From CAZCEC01 sp964497615 (lineage in GTDB: Bacteria; Chloroflexota; Anaerolineae; Anaerolineales; UBA6663), in assembly GCA_964497615.1 (NCBI GenBank), contig CAZCEC010000005.1, forward strand, positions 87,900 through 151,899: a DNA stretch of 64,000 nt. Reading direction: 5' to 3'. Of the stretch, positions 1 through 10,150 are shown one piece after another (within the stretch, counting starts at the first letter, position 1; each line of letters opens with the position of its first letter). The translations under genes were made by a program, and so were the position numbers. The notes beneath the pieces are model-generated. The model was not told the DNA's origin, did no database searches, and worked only from the letters and a program-made list of their open reading frames with translations.

Positions 1-159
1 GAATAATCAGGTGTGTCGGGTCAGCGTCCAAGAGCGACCCCCATTGTGAAAAGTTGACCTAACTTTAGCATGAGTCTCTAGGTGCGGCAAGCACAGCCCA
101 GGGGCCGCCCGTCGCGCGCTCCACCTTCGTCATACGCCCAACCGCGCCTTCCCGCCTGA

Positions 160-165
160 TATAAT
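160..165 (+). promoter_or_regulatory. possible -10 box before the first HlyD gene
   Basis: TATAAT lies exactly 6 nt before an in-frame TTG (172) and 24 nt before the ATG at 190. No convincing -35 is seen 16-18 nt upstream. The 6-nt gap matches other apparently leaderless genes here (obg, 23,544 and 23,610), so the transcript may begin at 172. Confidence 0.4.
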
Positions 166-189
166 TCCTGGTTGTCTACGGACGGTCGC

Positions 190-1587
190 ATGTCACTACG
201 GTCAAAACTCGCTAGAGCATTTGTCCTACTCCTGGTTCTCGCCGCCATTGGCGGCGGGGGCTACTACTATTGGCAGCAGCGCCAGGCGGCCCTGGCGGCG
301 GCGCAGGCCGCTGCCATCCGGCAAGAAGTCATTGGGCGCGGTGACATCATTACCACCGTCAGCGCCACCGGCTTTCTGGAACCTTCGCAGACCCTGAACC
401 TGTACTTCGCGGCTGTCTCACCCCTCATCGTGACTGAAGTCAACGTAACCCTGGGTGACGCAGTGACGGCGGGGCAGGTGCTCGCTCGGCTGGACGATAC
501 GGAGCTCCAAATGGCCGTGGCCGAGGCTGAGCAGTCCGTCGAGGCCGCGCGCCTGCGCCTTGCGCTGCTTCAGGCGCCTCCGCGCCCCGTGGACATCGCG
601 GTGGCCGAGGCCAATCTGCGCGTGGCCCGCAACCAGGTGTATGCCGCCTCGCTGGGCGCCTCGCCCGAAGCCGTCGAGATCGCTCGCCTCAACCTGGTCC
701 TCGCCCAGAATACGCTGAACCAGACCTACTCCACGATGGCACGTCTCGAAGAGCAGGGCCGCTTCGCCGACAAGAACGCGCTCCAGGGCCAGGCCGATCA
801 GCAGGTGGAGGCGGCCCAGGTCGCCAATCTCCGCTATCAGGCCGCCCAGGAGCCGCCCGGCTATGGGTCGGTCGCCGTGGCCCTTGCCTCCGTCGAGCAG
901 GCGGAGGCCTCGCTGGCGCGCCTGCTGACTGGCCCGGCCCAGGAAGACATTGAAATTGCCGAGCTTCAAATCGACCAGGCCGAGGCGGCGCTGGCCATTG
1001 CCCGCCACGACCTGGAGGCGGCCGTGCTCACCGCGCCGTTCAACGGCGTCGTGGCCGCCGTCAACTTGCGCCTGGCCGAGCCGGCCTCCAACGCCCTGCC
1101 GGCGGTGGTGCTGGCCGATGTCAGCCGCTTCTTCCTTGAAGTCCCCGTGGACGAAGTGGACATCGCTCAGGTGCAGCTTGGGCAGCCTGTCACGGTCACA
1201 CTGGATGCCTTGCCGGCCCTCATCTTGAGCGCCCAGGTCGGGAAGATAGCGCCCAGTGCCCAGATCAATGCCGGAATTGTCAGCTACCCAGTGCGCCTGG
1301 CCCTGGCAGAAAGCGAGGCCCCCTTGCGCGGCGGACTCACCGCCTCGGCCGCCATTGTCGTCGGCGAGGTGCGGGATGTGGTCCTCGTGCCCAACTGGGC
1401 CATTCGCCGCGACCGGGCCACCGGCGACGCCTTCGTCTCCCTCCTGCGCAATGGCCTGACCGTTGAAGTCCCAGTCACCCTGGGCGAGCGCGGTGAGGAA
1501 TACAGCGAGGTCCGCTCGGGGGTCCAGGCCGGCGACATCGCCGCCGTCAGCCAGTCGCGCGACCAGATCAGTTTCTTTGGTCAATAG
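190..1587 (+). CDS. HlyD/MacA-type membrane-fusion adaptor protein, copy 1
   Basis: About 465 aa. It has an N-terminal signal anchor (FVLLLVLAAIGGGGYYYW), a split biotinyl-lipoyl domain, a long Ala/Glu/Gln-rich coiled-coil hairpin (about residues 95-285) and beta-barrel and membrane-proximal domains at the C-terminus (VLVPNWAIRRDRATG). Such proteins couple an inner-membrane transporter to extracellular or periplasmic export; in this context the partners are the MacB-type permeases downstream. The ATG at 190 is chosen because it directly precedes the anchor. A TTG at 172, 6 nt after TATAAT, is an alternative leaderless start. It is clearly paralogous to the next gene and is read in the same direction 4 bases before it. 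Confidence 0.85.
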   Translation: MSLRSKLARAFVLLLVLAAIGGGGYYYWQQRQAALAAAQAAAIRQEVIGRGDIITTVSATGFLEPSQTLNLYFAAVSPLIVTEVNVTLGDAVTAGQVLARLDDTELQMAVAEAEQSVEAARLRLALLQAPPRPVDIAVAEANLRVARNQVYAASLGASPEAVEIARLNLVLAQNTLNQTYSTMARLEEQGRFADKNALQGQADQQVEAAQVANLRYQAAQEPPGYGSVAVALASVEQAEASLARLLTGPAQEDIEIAELQIDQAEAALAIARHDLEAAVLTAPFNGVVAAVNLRLAEPASNALPAVVLADVSRFFLEVPVDEVDIAQVQLGQPVTVTLDALPALILSAQVGKIAPSAQINAGIVSYPVRLALAESEAPLRGGLTASAAIVVGEVRDVVLVPNWAIRRDRATGDAFVSLLRNGLTVEVPVTLGERGEEYSEVRSGVQAGDIAAVSQSRDQISFFGQ

Positions 1588-1591
1588 TCCT

Positions 1592-3025
1592 ATGAAGTCC
1601 GTCTTGCCGCGATTGCGTGTCCTGGTGCCCTGGCTGGTGCTGGCCCTTGTGGCCGCCGCCGCCTATTATGGCTACACCTACTACCAGCAGGTCCAGGCGG
1701 AGGCCGCCCACGCCGAGGAGTTGGCCGCCCTCCGCACCGAAACCATCCGCCGCGGCAGCCTCGTGGCCACCGTCAACGCCACCGGCAGCATCCTGCCCGA
1801 AGCCCAGTCCAGCCTGTTCTTCAGTGCGCCCGGCACCGTGGTGGAGGTGTTGGTAGAAGCTGGCGACGAGGTCCACGCTGGCGACCTCCTGGTGCGGCTC
1901 GACGCCACCAGCCTGCGCCTTGCCGCTCAGCAGGCACAGGACGCCTTAACCGTGGCCGAGCTGGACCGTGCCAAGCTCCTGGCCGGTCCTGATATGAACG
2001 ACATCTCCATCGCCGAGGCCAATCTCCGCAGCGCCAATGCGCGTTTGGCCGAGGCCAGCGCCGGTGCCGGCGATCAGGAAGTCGCCATCGCCGAACTCAA
2101 GTACGACAACCTGCTGGCCGATTACCAGGCGCTATCCAACCAATACAACGACCTGGTGTACTTTGCGCAGGAAAACCCCCAGTTTGCACCTCCCGCCGAC
2201 ACGCTTGACCGCCTGCGCGGCAATGTCGAGAATGCGTTCTTCATAGCGGAGATCGCCCGCCTGCAGGTCGAGCAGGCCCGTGAGGGCGGCGGCCCCGGCC
2301 CCATCTCGGTGGCCTACGCTCAGGTCGCCCAGGCCCAGGCCGTCCTCTCGCAGACCCTGGCCCTCGCCACGCCGCTCCAGATCGAGCAGGCCGACCTCGC
2401 TGTTGATCGGGCGGCCAGCGCCCTGGCGCGCGCCACGTGGCGCCTCACCCTGGCTGAGTTGCGCGCCCCGTTCGACGGCCTCGTGGGCAGCGTGGGCGTC
2501 AAGCCCGGCGAGCCGGCCGGGGCGGGTGCGCCCGCCGTCATCCTGCTCGACCTGCGGCAGTATCATCTGGATGTCACCGTGGATGAGGTGGATGTCTCCA
2601 GCCTCGCCGCCGGTCAGCTCGTTTCCATCACCGTGGATGCCCTGCCCGGCCTCGTCCTGGATGGCGTAGTGGATCGGATTGCGCCCACCGCTGTCACCGT
2701 CGGCGGCATCGCCAACTACACGGTGCGGCTGGCCCTGGCTGGCTCCGATGCGCCGCTGCGGGCTGGCATGAGCGCGACCGCCGCCATTCGCGTCGCCGAG
2801 GTCACCGATGTCGTGCTTGTCCCCAACTGGGCCATTCGCCGCGACCGGCGCACTGGCCAGGCCTATGCCAGTCTCCAGCAAGGCGAGACGCTCGTCGAGG
2901 TGCCCATCACCACGGGTCTGCGCGGCGAGGCCTACACCGAAGTGCTGGAAGGCGTAGCCGCGGGCGAGGTGGCGGCGGTCAGCACCGCCCGCGATGACCT
3001 GAGCCTGCTCGGCGGCAGCGAATGA
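1592..3025 (+). CDS. HlyD/MacA-type membrane-fusion adaptor protein, copy 2
   Basis: About 477 aa and a tandem paralogue of the preceding gene, with the same order of parts: signal anchor (VPWLVLALVAAAAYYG), lipoyl half, long coiled coil, second lipoyl half (LRAPFDGLVGSVGV), and a C-terminal domain ending near VLVPNWAIRRDRRTG. The ATG at 1592 is chosen over an upstream in-frame ATG at 1463, which lies inside the previous gene and would add a non-membrane, Arg/Ser-rich shadow sequence. Its stop overlaps the next start (ATGA at 3022), so the adaptor and permease are probably translationally coupled. Substrate unknown. Confidence 0.87.
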   Translation: MKSVLPRLRVLVPWLVLALVAAAAYYGYTYYQQVQAEAAHAEELAALRTETIRRGSLVATVNATGSILPEAQSSLFFSAPGTVVEVLVEAGDEVHAGDLLVRLDATSLRLAAQQAQDALTVAELDRAKLLAGPDMNDISIAEANLRSANARLAEASAGAGDQEVAIAELKYDNLLADYQALSNQYNDLVYFAQENPQFAPPADTLDRLRGNVENAFFIAEIARLQVEQAREGGGPGPISVAYAQVAQAQAVLSQTLALATPLQIEQADLAVDRAASALARATWRLTLAELRAPFDGLVGSVGVKPGEPAGAGAPAVILLDLRQYHLDVTVDEVDVSSLAAGQLVSITVDALPGLVLDGVVDRIAPTAVTVGGIANYTVRLALAGSDAPLRAGMSATAAIRVAEVTDVVLVPNWAIRRDRRTGQAYASLQQGETLVEVPITTGLRGEAYTEVLEGVAAGEVAAVSTARDDLSLLGGSE

Positions 3026-4269
3026 GCCTGGCCGAGCTGGTTCGGCTGGCCCTGCGCGGCCTGTCGGCCAACAAACTGCGCGCCGCCCTCACCATGCTGG
3101 GCATCATCATCGGCGTGGCGGCCGTCATTACGCTCCTCTCGGTGGGGCAGGGGGTGGAGCGCTACGTCACGGCGCAGTTCCAGGGTATTGGCTCCAATCT
3201 CATCTTTGTCTTCCCCGGCGGTCCCGAGGAGCTGGACGGCCCTCCCCGGGGCGTCAACCGTGATCAGCCCCTCACCAACGAAGACGGCGCCGCCCTGGCC
3301 GATCCGTTTCTGGTCCCCAGCGCCCAAGCCGTGGCGATGGAATACCTGGGCTTCGCCAACGTCAGCTACGGCCGCGAGACGATGAGCGTGCAGATTAGCG
3401 GCGTCACCGTCAACTATCCCGCCGTGCGCCAGTTCTTCGTCTCCGAAGGCGAGTTCATCACGGACGCCGACGACCGGTCAGTTGCCCGCGTGGCCGTTCT
3501 GGGCAAAACCGTCGCCGAAGTGCTTTTCCCCGACGGCGAATACCCCCTTGGCCAGACTATCAGGATCAGGGACGTGCCGTTCAAGGTGATCGGCGTGCTG
3601 GAGTCGCAGGGCGGCAGCCTGTTCGGGGATCAGGATGCCATCGTGCAGATTCCCCTCTCCACCGCCCAACAACGCCTGTTCGATGCCCGCGCCCTCAACG
3701 GTCGCTATAGCGTCTCCCTCATCCACATCCAGGCCCGCAGCGAAGATGCCATGGAGAGCGCCGCCCAGGAGGTGGCCGAGGTCCTCCGCGACCGCCACGA
3801 GATCGACTTCCGCGACGAGGACGATTTCACCGTCGTCACCCAAAACGACCTCATCTCAGCCTTCGGCGAGGTGACCGGCGTCCTCACCATCTTCCTCGGC
3901 GCCATCGCCGGCATCTCGCTCCTGGTCGGCGGCATCGGCATTATGAACATCATGCTCGTGTCCGTCACCGAACGCACCCGCGAGATCGGTCTGCGCAAGG
4001 CCGTCGGCGCGCGCCGCCGCGACATCCTGGCCCAGTTCCTCATCGAGGCCGTCACCCTGTCCCTGCTGGGCGGCGCGCTGGGCATCCTCATCGGCGCCCT
4101 CGGCTCCTACGCCGTCGTCAACTTCCAGCCCGACCTGCCTGTGGCCGTCACCCTCGACAGCGTCCTCCTCGCCACCGGCTTCTCCGCCCTTATCGGCCTC
4201 TTCTTCGGCATCTACCCGGCCCTGCGCGCCTCCGCGCTCAGCCCGATCGACGCGCTGCGCTATGAGTAG
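3022..4269 (+). CDS. MacB/FtsX-type ABC transporter permease, copy 1
   Basis: 415 aa. An N-terminal transmembrane helix (MLGIIIGVAAVITLLSVGQG) is followed by a large extracytoplasmic MacB-like core domain (about residues 45-270) and three C-terminal helices carrying the FtsX signature (GGIGIMNIMLVSVTERTREI). This is the mechanotransmission-type permease that works with HlyD adaptors. The ATPase domain of full-length MacB is absent, so a separate ATPase is required. The start overlaps the stop of the adaptor gene by 4 bases and the next permease follows after 3 bases. Exported substrate cannot be told from sequence. Confidence 0.88.
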   Translation: MSLAELVRLALRGLSANKLRAALTMLGIIIGVAAVITLLSVGQGVERYVTAQFQGIGSNLIFVFPGGPEELDGPPRGVNRDQPLTNEDGAALADPFLVPSAQAVAMEYLGFANVSYGRETMSVQISGVTVNYPAVRQFFVSEGEFITDADDRSVARVAVLGKTVAEVLFPDGEYPLGQTIRIRDVPFKVIGVLESQGGSLFGDQDAIVQIPLSTAQQRLFDARALNGRYSVSLIHIQARSEDAMESAAQEVAEVLRDRHEIDFRDEDDFTVVTQNDLISAFGEVTGVLTIFLGAIAGISLLVGGIGIMNIMLVSVTERTREIGLRKAVGARRRDILAQFLIEAVTLSLLGGALGILIGALGSYAVVNFQPDLPVAVTLDSVLLATGFSALIGLFFGIYPALRASALSPIDALRYE

Positions 4270-4272
4270 CCC

Positions 4273-5514
<1,242 letters not shown>

Positions 5515-5516
5515 CT

Positions 5517-5522
5517 TATAAT
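5517..5522 (+). promoter_or_regulatory. -10 box for a probably leaderless obg transcript
   Basis: TATAAT ends 6 nt before the obg ATG (5529), which places the likely transcription start on the start codon. The box lies just after the stop of the permease gene. No Shine-Dalgarno sequence is present. Confidence 0.5.
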
Positions 5523-5528
5523 CAACTT

Positions 5529-6791
5529 ATGAACTTTGACGAAGCGACGATCACCGTCCGTTCCGGCGACGGCGGCAACGGCGCGGTCCACTTTCGCCGC
5601 GAGAAGTACATCCCGCGCGGCGGCCCCGACGGCGGCGACGGCGGGCGCGGGGCCGATGTCGTCCTGGAAGTGGACCGCCACCTCAACACCCTCCAGCACT
5701 TCGCCCACAAGCGTGAGTTCAAGGGCGACAGCGGCGGCCACGGCGGCGGCACTCGTCGGCGCGGAAAATCCGCCCAGACCTTGTTCGTGCCAGTGCCGCC
5801 CGGCACCGTTGTGCGCGATGCCGCCACCGGCGACCTCCTGGGTGACCTCACCACGCCCGGCCAGACCTTGCTGGTCGCCAAGGGCGGGCAGGGCGGCCGC
5901 GGCAACGCCCGCTTTGCCAACTCGCGCAACCAGGCGCCCCGCATCGGCGAGAAGGGCGCGCCGGGTGTGGAGCGCCAGCTTCGGCTCGAACTGCGCCTCA
6001 TCGCCGATATCGGGCTGGTGGGCGTTCCCAACGCCGGCAAGAGCACCCTCCTGGCCGCCCTCACCGGCGCTAAGCCCAAGATCGCCCCCTATCCCTTTAC
6101 CACCCTCACACCGAACCTGGGCGTGGCCGAGTTGGACCGCGACACCACCCTCGTCCTGGCCGATATCCCTGGCCTCATCGAGGGCGCGCACATGGGCCTG
6201 GGCCTCGGCTTCGAGTTTCTCCGCCACATCCAGCGCACCCGCGTCCTGGTCCACGTCCTGGACGGCGCCGCGTCTTCACCCCTGGCGGACTTCTCGCAGA
6301 TTAACAGCGAGTTGGCCCTCTTCGATGAGCACCTGGCCGCCAAGCCCCAAATCGTGGCCGTCAACAAGCAAGACCTGCCCGAAGCGCAGGCCGCCTGGCC
6401 CGCCCTCCAGCGCGAGCTCGAGAGCCGCGGCTACGAAGTCTTTCCCATCTCAGCCCTGGCCCGCCAGGGCGTGCGCGACGTGCTCTACCGCGCCGCCCAG
6501 CGCCTGGCTGAGGCCCCGCCCCCCGCCGCTGTCGAAGAAACGCCCGTCTACCGCGCCCCGGTGGATGTCAAGGCTTTTGCCATCACGCGCGAAGACGACG
6601 GCGGCTACCGGGTGGCCGGCATTCAGATCGAGCGCGCCGCCAGCATGACCTACTGGGAGCACGATCAGGCGGTCGAGCGTTTCCAGCGCATCCTGGAGGT
6701 GCTGGGCATCCGCAAGGCCCTGGCGCAGGCCGGCATCCAGGAGGGGGATACCGTCTACATCGGCGAGCACGAGCTCGAATGGTCCGACTAA
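5529..6791 (+). CDS. obg: GTPase Obg/CgtA
   Basis: 420 aa, the normal length for Obg proteins with a C-terminal OCT domain. The N-terminal Gly-rich Obg fold (about 1-157; many GGDGG-type turns) precedes the G domain with G1 GVPNAGKST (about residue 165), G3 DIPGLIEGA (about 211) and G4 NKQD (about 278). The OCT domain follows from about residue 345 (YRVAGIQIERAASM). Obg is an essential ribosome-associated GTPase involved in 50S maturation and stress control. The ATG lies 6 nt after TATAAT without a Shine-Dalgarno, suggesting a leaderless message. Confidence 0.96.
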   Translation: MNFDEATITVRSGDGGNGAVHFRREKYIPRGGPDGGDGGRGADVVLEVDRHLNTLQHFAHKREFKGDSGGHGGGTRRRGKSAQTLFVPVPPGTVVRDAATGDLLGDLTTPGQTLLVAKGGQGGRGNARFANSRNQAPRIGEKGAPGVERQLRLELRLIADIGLVGVPNAGKSTLLAALTGAKPKIAPYPFTTLTPNLGVAELDRDTTLVLADIPGLIEGAHMGLGLGFEFLRHIQRTRVLVHVLDGAASSPLADFSQINSELALFDEHLAAKPQIVAVNKQDLPEAQAAWPALQRELESRGYEVFPISALARQGVRDVLYRAAQRLAEAPPPAAVEETPVYRAPVDVKAFAITREDDGGYRVAGIQIERAASMTYWEHDQAVERFQRILEVLGIRKALAQAGIQEGDTVYIGEHELEWSD

Positions 6792-6803
6792 GAGTGCCTA
6801 TAC

Positions 6804-6846
6804 AAACCGTCATTCCGAGGCGGTCTTTGCCGAGGAATCTTGCGTC
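6804..6846 (+). repeat. dispersed intergenic repeat, copy 1
   Basis: AAACCGTCATTCCGAGGCG, then GCCGAGGAATCTTG, lies between obg and the next gene. A related copy is at 7921-7990. It resembles the CATTGCGAGG...CGAAGCAATCT-type repeats common in many bacterial genomes, including Chloroflexota. Confidence 0.45.
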
Positions 6847-6879
6847 AGTACTGCGCCGTAAACTGAGGAGGCGCTAAAG

Positions 6880-7281
6880 ATGCCAACCTTCCCGTTTGAC
6901 GTTGCCGGGCCGGAGGTGTTTGTCTTCCTGGGCGGGGCCGCCGTCGTCGGCGTTTTGCTGGCGGTGGGGGTGGTCATCATCGAGGCGGTCGTCCTCACCC
7001 TCTTCAAGTGGAGCCGCTTCTGGCGGGCCTTGCTGGCCTCGTTTGTGATGAACCTGGTTTCAACCGTGGTGGGGGTGTTCGTCCTTGGCCTCGCGCTCAC
7101 CGTCGGCGCGCCGGCCTGGCTTCTGCTCACCTTCGTGGCCTCGGTCGTGCTGGAAGGCGGGGTGATCTTCCTGATGGACCGCCCCAAGGCCCGCATTGGG
7201 CTGCTGGCGGTCCTCGTCGCCAATGTGGTGACGTATTTGCCCCTGGGCGCCCTGGCCCTCCTCTCCGGCGCCTTCAACTAG
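6880..7281 (+). CDS. small integral membrane protein, unknown function
   Basis: 133 aa with about four predicted transmembrane segments: VFVFLGGAAVVGVLLAVGVV, ALLASFVMNLVSTVVGVFVL, LLLTFVASVVLEGGVIF and LLAVLVANVVTYLPLGALAL. It has a good ribosome-binding site (GAGGAGG 9 nt before ATG). It lies between obg and nadD on the same strand. I do not recognise a family. Its acidic/basic residues are few and confined to loops, and no catalytic motif is visible. Confidence 0.75.
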   Translation: MPTFPFDVAGPEVFVFLGGAAVVGVLLAVGVVIIEAVVLTLFKWSRFWRALLASFVMNLVSTVVGVFVLGLALTVGAPAWLLLTFVASVVLEGGVIFLMDRPKARIGLLAVLVANVVTYLPLGALALLSGAFN

Positions 7282-7293
7282 CGCCCCCGCACC

Positions 7294-7890
7294 GTGCGCC
7301 TCGGGCTGATGGGCGGGACCTTCGACCCGCCACACTTTGGACACTTGCGTTTGGCACAGGCTGGTCAGGCGCAACTCGCCCTGGACGCAGTGCTGTGGAT
7401 TGTGGCCGCCGACCCGCCGCACAAGCAGGATCGCGCCATCACCCCCGTGGCCGACCGGCTGGACCTGGTCGAGGCGGCCATTGCCGGTCTGCCCGGCCAT
7501 GCCGTCTCGCGCATCGACATTGACCGCCCCGGCCCGCACTGGGCCGCCGACACCGTCGCCCTGCTCGCGGCGCAGCATCCCGCCGACACCCTGTTCTTCC
7601 TCATGGGCGGCGACAGCCTGCGCGACCTGCCCACCTGGGGCCGCCCGCGGGAGTTCCTGCGCCACACGCAGCTTGGCGTCATGCGCCGCCCCGGCGCGCC
7701 CATTGACCTGAGCGCGCTGGAAGCCGCCCTGCCTGGCATTTCGCGCCAGGTACATTTCATTGACGGCCCTCGGCTCGATATCTCCGCGCAAGCGATCCGC
7801 GTGCGGGCCGCCAACGGCTTGCCAATCGGTGGACTGGTCCCCCCGGCGGTGGAGGCGTTGATCCGCGAGCGCGGCTTATACCGCGCCTGA
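7294..7890 (+). CDS. nadD: nicotinate-nucleotide adenylyltransferase
   Basis: 198 aa with a GTG start giving the normal N-terminus MRLGLMGGTFDPPHFGHL. It contains the nucleotidyltransferase phosphate-binding motif GGTFDPPHFGH and the C-terminal ISxxxIR-like segment (ISAQAIRVRAANG). It transfers AMP from ATP to nicotinate mononucleotide in NAD synthesis. The start is supported by alignment to the family; no strong Shine-Dalgarno is seen. In many bacteria obg and nadD are neighbours, as here. Confidence 0.95.
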   Translation: MRLGLMGGTFDPPHFGHLRLAQAGQAQLALDAVLWIVAADPPHKQDRAITPVADRLDLVEAAIAGLPGHAVSRIDIDRPGPHWAADTVALLAAQHPADTLFFLMGGDSLRDLPTWGRPREFLRHTQLGVMRRPGAPIDLSALEAALPGISRQVHFIDGPRLDISAQAIRVRAANGLPIGGLVPPAVEALIRERGLYRA

Positions 7891-7920
7891 ACGCCCGCTG
7901 ACCGGCTTAGGGCGCACATC

Positions 7921-7990
7921 GAAACCGTCACATCGAGGCGCGCGCTTGCCCCCGGCGCACTTGCGCGGGGGTTGCCGAGGGGTCTTGTTC
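7921..7990 (+). repeat. dispersed intergenic repeat, copy 2 with internal hairpin
   Basis: GAAACCGTCACATCGAGGCG and GTTGCCGAGGGGTCTTG match the ends of the 6804-6846 repeat. Between them is an inverted repeat (CCCCCGGCGCA then TGCGCGGGGG) that can form a hairpin between the convergent nadD and zinc-ribbon genes. Confidence 0.45.
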
Positions 7991-7992
7991 CC

Positions 7993-8343
7993 CTAGTCTT
8001 CCTTTGGTTTCTTGCGGCTGCTCGATTTGGCCGCGGGCGCCTTGCGCTTCTTCGGCGCCGGCTTGTCGGCTTCCACCTCCGCGATGGCGGGTTCGGGTGC
8101 TGGCTCCGCGACTGGCTCTTCTATGGCGGGCGGCTCCGCGGGTGTTTCTTCGGCTGGTGCCGGTGGGGTCCAGCCTGGCGGCAGGTTGCGCCGCAGTTGC
8201 TGGACGGGAATCTTGTTGATCTGCCGGCAGCGCGGGCAGGGCAGGGCGTAAGTCTTCTCCTTGCCGGCCTGCGCCACCGCCGCCTCAATGGCCTCGCGCC
8301 CGAGAGTGAAGCTCCACCCGCACCGGTAACAGCGATGATTCAT
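7993..8343 (-). CDS. zinc-ribbon protein with acidic/basic tail
   Basis: 116 aa. Two CxxC knuckles (CYRCGW near residue 5 and CPRCRQ near residue 36) should bind one zinc ion. The remainder is a low-complexity Pro/Glu/Ala segment followed by a Lys-rich end (KKRKAPAAKSSSRKKPK). It stands alone, convergent to nadD, with a possible Shine-Dalgarno (CAGGAGGCG) before the ATG. The role is unknown; the tail suggests nucleic-acid or ribosome contact, which is inference. Confidence 0.75.
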   Translation of the reverse strand: MNHRCYRCGWSFTLGREAIEAAVAQAGKEKTYALPCPRCRQINKIPVQQLRRNLPPGWTPPAPAEETPAEPPAIEEPVAEPAPEPAIAEVEADKPAPKKRKAPAAKSSSRKKPKED

Positions 8344-8390
8344 CTTTGCGCCTCCTGAGCACGCCTCCGACTATACAACACTTCCACCCA

Positions 8391-9335
8391 TTATGAGGGC
8401 GCCGCCGGCCAGGCCGCGGCCGGCCGGCGCGATGCCAGCACGATCCCGGCCAATATCAGCGCGCCGCCGGCCAGCTTCAGCGCTGTGGGCCGTTCACCCA
8501 GCAGCACGGCCGCCATCACCGTCGAGGCGGCCGGCTCCCCCAGTACCGTCACCGAAACGTAGGTGGCCGGCAGGAACTTGAGTGCCCAATTGAACGCCGA
8601 GTGACCCAGCAACTGCGGCACGAGCGCCAGCAGCCCAAACCAGAAGTATGCCTGCGGCGTGTAGCCGGCGGCCGGCAGCCGCGCCGCCGCCGCCGCTCCG
8701 ATCAGGCACACCGCCGCCGTGCTGTAGGTGATGAACACGTACGTCGTCAGCGACAGGGTGGCCCGCAGCGACCGCCCCACGGTGAAGTACACGGCCCCTC
8801 CCGCCGCCCCCACCAGCGCCAGCAGGTCGCCCACAAATGCGCGCCCGCGCACCCAATCTTGCAGCGGCGGGCATCCTGCCGGCTGACAGGCGTCCGCCAG
8901 CCCCACCACCACCACCCCGCACAGGGTCACCCCCAGCCCCACCATCACCGCGCGCGACAAACGTTCCCGGAGTAACAGCGCCGCCAATACCGCCACAAAC
9001 AGCGGATTGGTGCTGACCAGCACCACTGAGTTTGCCACGCTCGTGAACGCCAGCGAGGTGATCCATGCGCCAAAGTGCAGCCCCAGCGCCGCGCCCGAAA
9101 GGAGCGCCAATGCCCACTGCCGGCGCGACAGGCCGCGCAGTTCCGTGCGCCCGCGCCACAGCGCGATCGGGGCCAGCAGCAGGCTCGCCAGGCCCAGCCG
9201 GTAAGCCGCGACCACGAGCGACGGCACGCCCTCGCCCTGAGCGAATCGTATGAATATCGCCCCGGTGGAGGTCGCCAGGATGCCGATCACGATGCCAACA
9301 TAGGGGGCAGCGGTCGCGTTCCGGTGGGCGCGCAC
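8391..9335 (-). CDS. EamA/DMT-family transporter
   Basis: About 314 aa with ten hydrophobic helices in two EamA repeats (first from IVIGILATSTGAIFIRFAQG, second ending ILAGIVLASRRPAA). DMT proteins usually export metabolites or amino acids; the substrate is not predictable. GTG at 9335 is chosen: it lies 7 nt after a TATCAT -10-like box and begins just before the first helix. A longer in-frame start at 9404 would add a hydrophobic stretch that fits the family less well. Confidence 0.82.
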   Translation of the reverse strand: MRAHRNATAAPYVGIVIGILATSTGAIFIRFAQGEGVPSLVVAAYRLGLASLLLAPIALWRGRTELRGLSRRQWALALLSGAALGLHFGAWITSLAFTSVANSVVLVSTNPLFVAVLAALLLRERLSRAVMVGLGVTLCGVVVVGLADACQPAGCPPLQDWVRGRAFVGDLLALVGAAGGAVYFTVGRSLRATLSLTTYVFITYSTAAVCLIGAAAAARLPAAGYTPQAYFWFGLLALVPQLLGHSAFNWALKFLPATYVSVTVLGEPAASTVMAAVLLGERPTALKLAGGALILAGIVLASRRPAAAWPAAPS

Positions 9336-9356
9336 GGACAAAAATGATATCCTTCC

Positions 9357-9386
9357 TTGACAAAAGAGTGAGGGTGGGACTAAAAT
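9357..9386 (+). promoter_or_regulatory. sigma-70-type promoter for superoxide dismutase
   Basis: TTGACA (9357-9362) and TAAAAT (9381-9386) are separated by 18 nt, about 80 nt before the dismutase ATG. Confidence 0.65.
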
Positions 9387-9466
9387 CACAAACGCTTGTG
9401 CCATATTACTCTATCCACCTCTAGCGGTCAATTTTCCGCGACCGCCCGGCCTAAGGAGACTCGCTG

Positions 9467-10078
9467 ATGGCTCATGAACTTCCCGCACTGCCGTATGCCC
9501 CCAACGCCCTGGAACCGCATATCGACGCCCGCACCATGGAGATTCATCATGGCAAGCATCATGCGGCCTACGTCGCTAACCTGAATAAGGCCCTGGAGAG
9601 CGCTCCCGACCTCCAGAGCAAGTCCGCCGAAGCCCTCATCGCTGACCTGAACGCCGTGCCCGAAGCCATCCGCGGCGCGGTGCGCAACAACGGCGGCGGC
9701 CACGTCAACCACACCATGTTCTGGCAGATCATGGGCCCGGGCGGCGGCGCGCCCTCTGGCGACCTCGCGGCGGCCATCAACAGCGCCTTCGGCAGCTTCG
9801 ATGCCTTTGCTGAGAAGTTTAGCAACGCCGGCATGACCCGCTTCGGCAGCGGCTGGGCTTGGCTCTCCCTGGACAAGGCCGGCGCCCTGACTGTCCACTC
9901 CACCGCCAACCAGGACAACCCGATCATGGATGGCCTCAAGCCCATCATGGGCTGCGATGTGTGGGAGCACGCCTACTATCTGAACTATCAGAACCGCCGC
10001 GCCGACTATCTCAAGGCCTGGTGGAATGTTGTGAATTGGGACGAGGTGGCGCGGCGCTATGCCGCGGCCAAGGGGTAG
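9467..10078 (+). CDS. sodA: superoxide dismutase [Fe/Mn]
   Basis: 203 aa, typical length. The N-terminal helical hairpin (MEIHHGKHHAAYV) and GGGHVNHTMFW supply two metal His ligands, and the DVWEHAYYLNYQNRR signature supplies Asp and His. It converts superoxide to oxygen and hydrogen peroxide in the cytoplasm. The metal (Fe or Mn) cannot be assigned firmly from sequence. It has a strong Shine-Dalgarno (AAGGAG) and a clear promoter upstream. Followed by a ferredoxin gene on the same strand. Confidence 0.95.
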   Translation: MAHELPALPYAPNALEPHIDARTMEIHHGKHHAAYVANLNKALESAPDLQSKSAEALIADLNAVPEAIRGAVRNNGGGHVNHTMFWQIMGPGGGAPSGDLAAAINSAFGSFDAFAEKFSNAGMTRFGSGWAWLSLDKAGALTVHSTANQDNPIMDGLKPIMGCDVWEHAYYLNYQNRRADYLKAWWNVVNWDEVARRYAAAKG

Positions 10079-10150
10079 CACTGCCCATCGTGCCGCCGCC
10101 TGACTGTAGGTTTGTGGCCAGGCGCTGGCATACACTTATCGGAGGATTGC

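Noticed and set aside
1..159. Gene or RNA at the left edge
   Set aside because: No frame with start, ribosome site or family features; nothing nameable seen.
418..1584. Long open frame antisense to the first HlyD gene
   Set aside because: High-GC shadow of a clear gene; no start signals or family features.
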